A DNA stretch of 27,250 nt from M3007 sp038203695 (GTDB taxonomy: Bacteria; Bacteroidota; Bacteroidia; Chitinophagales; Saprospiraceae), in the NCBI GenBank assembly GCA_038203695.1, contig JBBRDQ010000042.1, positions 1 to 27,250 of the forward strand. The letters are read 5' to 3'. Every line of letters starts with the position of its first letter. Positions within the stretch are counted from its first letter, which is position 1. The position numbers and the translations under genes were made by a program. Below are positions 23,730 to 27,250 of the stretch, piece after piece. The notes under the pieces are model-generated. The model saw only the letters and a list, made by a program, of their open reading frames with translations. It made no database searches and was not told the origin of the DNA.

Positions 23730-25037
23730 TTATTTGGCTTTTTTGAAAAATGCTTCGATCGACAAATGTAAATCGACCATCATTTGCTCGGTTGGCTGGT
23801 ATGTGACGGTATTGGAATACTGCGAAAAAATAGAAACAATTTCACTTTCTGGCACTTCCGAAACAGCGGCCAGTCGGCGGTAATAATCTTTGTCCAGTTT
23901 TGGCAAATCAGTCGCCGGATCGATGCTGGCGATCAGGCCATACCGTTCGCGGATTTGCACCAGAAACAGCTTCATCCCCTGCAAACACAGGCCGGTGTAG
24001 TTGCGCTCGCGAAAGTGTAGATTGGCGATGGTGCTGATAAATTCGTACGAGGAATTTTCGTTTTTTGCCAGTACCGGAATGATGCGCTGGCGGCGTTTCG
24101 CCCTGAAAATCAGCCAGGTAATGGCCAAACCCATCAAAATGTACCACATCCACGCCAGCGCCGGTTGTTTTAAAATATAGGTCAGCGGATGTTCGTCGCT
24201 GATGGTGCGCGAGGAGGAGTTGTTGCGGCGGCGCGCGACCGCTTCAGGCACATGGCTGACCGCATCCCAATAAATATCGCCTACCGGCAAATGCGATAAT
24301 ACACCGGCGATATACGGTTGTGTTTCGGCACGCAGCAGGCTGAAATTGGTAAAGGCAATGGGATCAGTATGCAGCAAGAACCGCCCTTTGCCGTGGGGGA
24401 ATTCCGCAAAATTCACCTGGTTGTTCGAAACCGTGTGTCCCAAGGGCCGCTGGGCCAGTTCCGCGCAGAAGAACTGTTCCTCGATATAATGCCAGTTATA
24501 CGAACGCGGCCGGTTGCGATCCGCATAAAAAAACCGGGTGGAGTTGGTGAGCGGCGGCTGGTCCAGCGAGAAATAAGCAAATGTATCGACCTCGGTTGTA
24601 TAATCCGTCCAGATCGCATCCTCGCATTCATCGAAATACACCGTATTCATCAGGTCGAATGGGATGGTTTTACTGGCGATAAAGGCGGTATTGCCCGCCG
24701 CAACAAAATCCAGCAACCGTTCGGTACTCAACGAGTCAAGGTACATGGCCTCGCCGACAAAAACATAGGTGGCTGGTTTAGCGGCATCCAGTTCAAGTTC
24801 CGTTTGTACCTCTTTCTCGATCCTGGTGACCGCTTTACCCGGAAAATAATCGGACAGCAACCGGAAAAATATTTTGGTGTCGTACGGCTCATCTTCGTTG
24901 TAGCGATAGGCTTTTTTACCCCAACCGTCATCATTCCAGACATACTTTGCTTCATCCGTATTGCTAAACGCAGCAAACGCCAGCGCCAGTAGGACGATCG
25001 CAGCAATGGCTAAAATGTAAATGGAGCGATTTGACAT
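23730..25037 (-). CDS. DUF4350 membrane protein
   Basis: A 435-residue protein of the DUF4350 type, usually encoded beside MoxR ATPases. It has an N-terminal membrane helix (about 6-24), an extracytoplasmic domain of about 270 residues, a second helix (about 293-311: PALAWMWYILMGLAITWLIF) followed by an Arg/Lys-rich stop (RAKRRQR), and a cytoplasmic helical C-terminal part with NSSYEFISTIANLHFRERNY and FLVQIRERYGL. The periplasmic part resembles the glutamine-amidotransferase-like fold described for this family (YVFVGEAMYLDSLSTERLLDFVAAGNTAFIASK, positions 91-123), which probably binds but need not catalyse. It is first in the row DUF4350-MoxR-mutase; the leader has TACCTTAG, one base off a -7 box. 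Specific function is unknown. Confidence 0.82.
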   Translation of the reverse strand: MSNRSIYILAIAAIVLLALAFAAFSNTDEAKYVWNDDGWGKKAYRYNEDEPYDTKIFFRLLSDYFPGKAVTRIEKEVQTELELDAAKPATYVFVGEAMYLDSLSTERLLDFVAAGNTAFIASKTIPFDLMNTVYFDECEDAIWTDYTTEVDTFAYFSLDQPPLTNSTRFFYADRNRPRSYNWHYIEEQFFCAELAQRPLGHTVSNNQVNFAEFPHGKGRFLLHTDPIAFTNFSLLRAETQPYIAGVLSHLPVGDIYWDAVSHVPEAVARRRNNSSSRTISDEHPLTYILKQPALAWMWYILMGLAITWLIFRAKRRQRIIPVLAKNENSSYEFISTIANLHFRERNYTGLCLQGMKLFLVQIRERYGLIASIDPATDLPKLDKDYYRRLAAVSEVPESEIVSIFSQYSNTVTYQPTEQMMVDLHLSIEAFFKKAK

Positions 25038-25122
25038 GTTATGAGGAAAAAGAATAAGGGGCTAAGGTAGGCGTAATTCTTACAATCAAAAAACTTCGCC
25101 GATGGAGTTATGTGATTCCGCC

Positions 25123-25401
25123 TCAGGCAATCATGGCCGCTTTGATGCATTCGACGATTGCCTTCAAAGCGGTTTCCTGCTCCGATTCGGTCATGCTACG
25201 CAGCGATTTCCGAATGGGATAGGCAGCGGTATAACGTGGTAATTCGCTGATTGCATAATCACAGTCGCCCACCAAAACCCACAGCAGTTTTACTGCATCG
25301 CTCTTGGCGGCTTGCCGAATGTACTGCATCTCCGGCGACTCGTAATCTTTGTCTAAGTAAGCGGCACCAAGTGTATTGATTTGCTGGACATGATCGGGCA
25401 A
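25123..25401 (-). CDS. Small hypothetical protein (TTG start)
   Basis: A 92-residue reading frame that I do not recognise. The start is a TTG at 25401; an in-frame TAA lies two codons upstream, and the next ATG, at residue 25, would give 68 residues. The composition looks like a real soluble protein: helix VKLLWVLVGDCDYAISEL, then RYTAAYPIRKSLRSM, then a C-terminal helix ESEQETALKAIVECIKAAMIA with a regular hydrophobic pattern. The start overlaps the region before the GH92 promoter box (25408-25415) on the other strand. It may be the shortened remnant of a longer gene that lost its beginning. There is no neighbour on the same strand closer than the DUF4350 gene 85 bases on. Confidence 0.5.
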   Translation of the reverse strand: MPDHVQQINTLGAAYLDKDYESPEMQYIRQAAKSDAVKLLWVLVGDCDYAISELPRYTAAYPIRKSLRSMTESEQETALKAIVECIKAAMIA

Positions 25402-25407
25402 ATATCT

Positions 25408-25415
25408 TACTTTTG
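25408..25415 (+). promoter_or_regulatory. -7 box of the GH92 gene
   Basis: TACTTTTG is an exact TAnnTTTG match, 33 bases before the ATG at 25449. A TTTG at 25380-25383 is 24 bases upstream, a little wider than the usual 19-21, so only the -7 box is firm. Confidence 0.5.
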
Positions 25416-25448
25416 ACCAATATTTTCAGAAAAAAGACCTTTTGTCAC

Positions 25449-27250
25449 ATGTCTGTTCGCTACCTGCTCCTGCTCTTTTCAACCGTCCTTGTCGCCCGTG
25501 CACAAGCCCAAACGCCCAATCCTGAATCCCTGCTGCCCTATGTCAATCCGATGATCGGTACCGGCGGGCATGGTCACACCTATCCCGGCGCGACAGCGCC
25601 GTTCGGACTGGTCCAACTCAGTCCAGACACCCGGATTTCCATGCAAGACTGGGATGGCTGCTCCGGTTATCACGATTCGGACTCGCTGCTCTACGGCTTT
25701 TCACATACACACCTGAGCGGTACCGGCGTACCCGATTACTGTGATATTTTATTTATGCCGTTTCTGGGTGGCGTGCGGCTGGAACCGGAGGAATACGGGG
25801 CGTATTTCCAAAAAAACAATGAACACGCGGAGGCAGGATATTACGCAGTGGTGCTCGATGGCAGCCGTATTCGCTGTGAATTGACCGCTACCGAGCGCGT
25901 GGGTGTGCACCGGTACACCTTTCCGCCCAACCGGGAAAAAGGCAGTTTACTGATCGATTTGCGCCACCGCGATGAAGTGTTGGACGCACACCTGGAAGTC
26001 ATCAGCAACCGCGAAATCGCCGGGTACCGCGTCTCCAAATCCTGGGCCAAGGAACAACATATCTACTTTGTAGCCCGCTTTTCCAAGCCGTTTTTCAGCA
26101 GCATTGTGCTGGATATGGCGCAGAATCCACGGGTGGCACTGCCTTCGGTGACCAGTAAGGCTATTTTAGGATTGCTGAATTTTTACAATGATGCCGACCC
26201 GATTGTCGTGACCGTTGGCATTTCCGGCGTAAGCATGGACGGTGCGCGGCGCAACCTGGAAGCCGAATGTCCGCAGTTCGATTTTGATAAAATAAAGGCG
26301 GAAACCCAGGCAAAATGGCAGCGCCAGCTCCACAAAATCCAAGTCGAAGGCGGCACTACCGAGCAAAAAACTATTTTTTATACGGCTTTGTACCACACGA
26401 TGGTCGTCCCGAATATCTGGAACGATGTAGATGGTCGGTATCGCGGTCGCGATGGGGCCGTACATCCTAATCCGGGCCACGATGTCTATACGGTTTTTTC
26501 GCTGTGGGACACTCATCGCGCCGCCAATCCGCTGTATACGATCCTGGAACCGCAACGCACCAATGCTTTTATCCAGACTTTTTTGCGGCAATACGAGCAG
26601 GGCGGACTGCTACCGGTCTGGGAGTTGTCGGGCAATGAAACTGACTGTATGATCGGCAATCACGCCATTCCGGTCATCGCCGATGCCTGGCTCAAAGGCA
26701 TTCGCGGGTACGACGGCAAAACGGCGCTTGCTGCGATGTTAAAAAGTGCGAATCAGGACCGGCTGGGACTGTCGTATTATCGCACGCTGGGTTACATTCC
26801 GGCCGATAAAGAAGCGGAATCCGTTTCAAAAACGCTGGAATACGCCTATGACGACTGGTGTATTGCGCAAATGGCCAACGCCTTGGGGGTAGATTCCACA
26901 GCCGTTGTTTTTGGAAAAAGAGCGGACAATTACCGCAATATATACGACCCATCGACCCGATTTTTTCGCCCCAAAAGTAATGCCGCCTGGGTAAAACCCT
27001 TCGATCCCTACGAGGTCAACTTCAACTTTACCGAAGCCAATGCCTGGCAATATCGTTTTGCCGTGCCGCAGGATATTCCAGGTTTGATCGATTTGATGGG
27101 CGGCCCAAAAGGTTTTGAAAATCAATTAGATAGACTGTTAAAAAACTCCTCAAAAACAACCGGGCGCACCCAAGCCGAAATCACAGGATTGAACGGCCAG
27201 TATGTGCATGTCAACGAACACACACACCACATGGCGTATCTGTACAATGC
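25449..27250 (+). CDS. GH92 alpha-mannosidase, N-terminal 600 residues (cut by the window edge)
   Basis: A calcium-dependent exo-alpha-mannosidase of family GH92, commonly active on alpha-1,2-linked mannose in N-glycans or yeast mannan. From the ATG at 25449 the frame stays open to the right edge; a full enzyme is about 740-760 residues, so about 140-150 are missing. The signal peptide (about 1-21, ending AQAQ) shows export. Family segments in order: VNPMIGTGGHGHTYPGATAP (31-50), GFSHTHLSGTG, FSLWDTHRAANPLYTI, ELSGNETDCMIGNHA with Glu397 in the position of the general acid, KTLEYAYDDWCIAQMA and NEHTHHMAYLYN with Glu590. The aspartates that serve as base lie past the edge. With the GH2 and GH130 genes on the left it fits mannose-glycan use. 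Confidence 0.93.
   Translation, partial: MSVRYLLLLFSTVLVARAQAQTPNPESLLPYVNPMIGTGGHGHTYPGATAPFGLVQLSPDTRISMQDWDGCSGYHDSDSLLYGFSHTHLSGTGVPDYCDILFMPFLGGVRLEPEEYGAYFQKNNEHAEAGYYAVVLDGSRIRCELTATERVGVHRYTFPPNREKGSLLIDLRHRDEVLDAHLEVISNREIAGYRVSKSWAKEQHIYFVARFSKPFFSSIVLDMAQNPRVALPSVTSKAILGLLNFYNDADPIVVTVGISGVSMDGARRNLEAECPQFDFDKIKAETQAKWQRQLHKIQVEGGTTEQKTIFYTALYHTMVVPNIWNDVDGRYRGRDGAVHPNPGHDVYTVFSLWDTHRAANPLYTILEPQRTNAFIQTFLRQYEQGGLLPVWELSGNETDCMIGNHAIPVIADAWLKGIRGYDGKTALAAMLKSANQDRLGLSYYRTLGYIPADKEAESVSKTLEYAYDDWCIAQMANALGVDSTAVVFGKRADNYRNIYDPSTRFFRPKSNAAWVKPFDPYEVNFNFTEANAWQYRFAVPQDIPGLIDLMGGPKGFENQLDRLLKNSSKTTGRTQAEITGLNGQYVHVNEHTHHMAYLYN

Noticed and set aside
24318..24992. Rightward open frame antisense to the DUF4350 gene
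   Set aside because: A shadow of a well-supported gene with no promoter or domain of its own.
1..27250. CRISPR array, tRNA, rRNA, insertion sequence or integrase
   Set aside because: No regularly spaced repeats, cloverleaf-like segments, conserved rRNA stretches or transposase-like proteins were seen by reading; a dedicated search was not possible.

Overview
The window looks like a chromosomal segment of a Bacteroidota bacterium, probably from the Saprospiria (Haliscomenobacter/Lewinella-like) side; the class is an inference. Support for the phylum: Bacteroidota-type -7 boxes (TAnnTTTG, twice with a TTTG box 20 bp upstream), almost no Shine-Dalgarno sequences, secreted proteins ending their signal in AQ or a lipobox, and families typical of the phylum (DUF3467, SPFH lipoprotein, GH92/GH130/GH2 glycosidases, DUF4350-MoxR). 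I saw no tRNA, rRNA, CRISPR array, transposase or integrase.

Left part (1-7.2 kb): the 5' end of trpB (leftward) with a perfect palindrome between its -7 box and start codon; a patatin-like lipase; a GH130 lipoprotein; a peroxiredoxin-fold protein whose peroxidatic Cys is replaced by Trp; a secreted GH2 beta-mannosidase; and a secreted DUF4197 protein, closed by two strong hairpins. GH130 and GH2 here, with the GH92 alpha-mannosidase cut by the right edge, suggest a cell that degrades mannose-containing glycans such as mannan or N-glycans.

Middle left (7.2-13.7 kb): leftward genes for an integral membrane flippase-like protein (YbhN family), heptose-1-phosphate adenylyltransferase (rfaE2) and DUF3467; a secreted protein of unknown function; an SPFH/prohibitin-like lipoprotein; then rightward an alpha/beta-hydrolase lipoprotein, a secreted beta-rich protein and a DUF2306 membrane protein.

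The most unusual region is 13.73-17.25 kb. Two different P-loop NTPases are translationally coupled through an ATGA overlap. The first is an AAA/STAND-like ATPase with a winged-helix-like end. The second is a STAND-like NTPase with a GxP motif and a C-terminal array of 32-residue helical repeats encoded by near-identical 96-bp DNA units. They are preceded by duplicated promoter-like sequences and a 21-bp inverted repeat that runs into the first start codon. No effector domain is recognisable. This is the best candidate for an undescribed system, possibly regulatory or defence related, but its function is not shown by the sequence.

Right part (17.25-27.25 kb): an OmpR-type response regulator and histidine kinase whose sensor region carries a CxxC motif; an AT-rich multi-pass membrane protein of unknown function; a leftward run DUF4350 protein - MoxR ATPase - methylmalonyl-CoA mutase; a small hypothetical gene; and the start of GH92.
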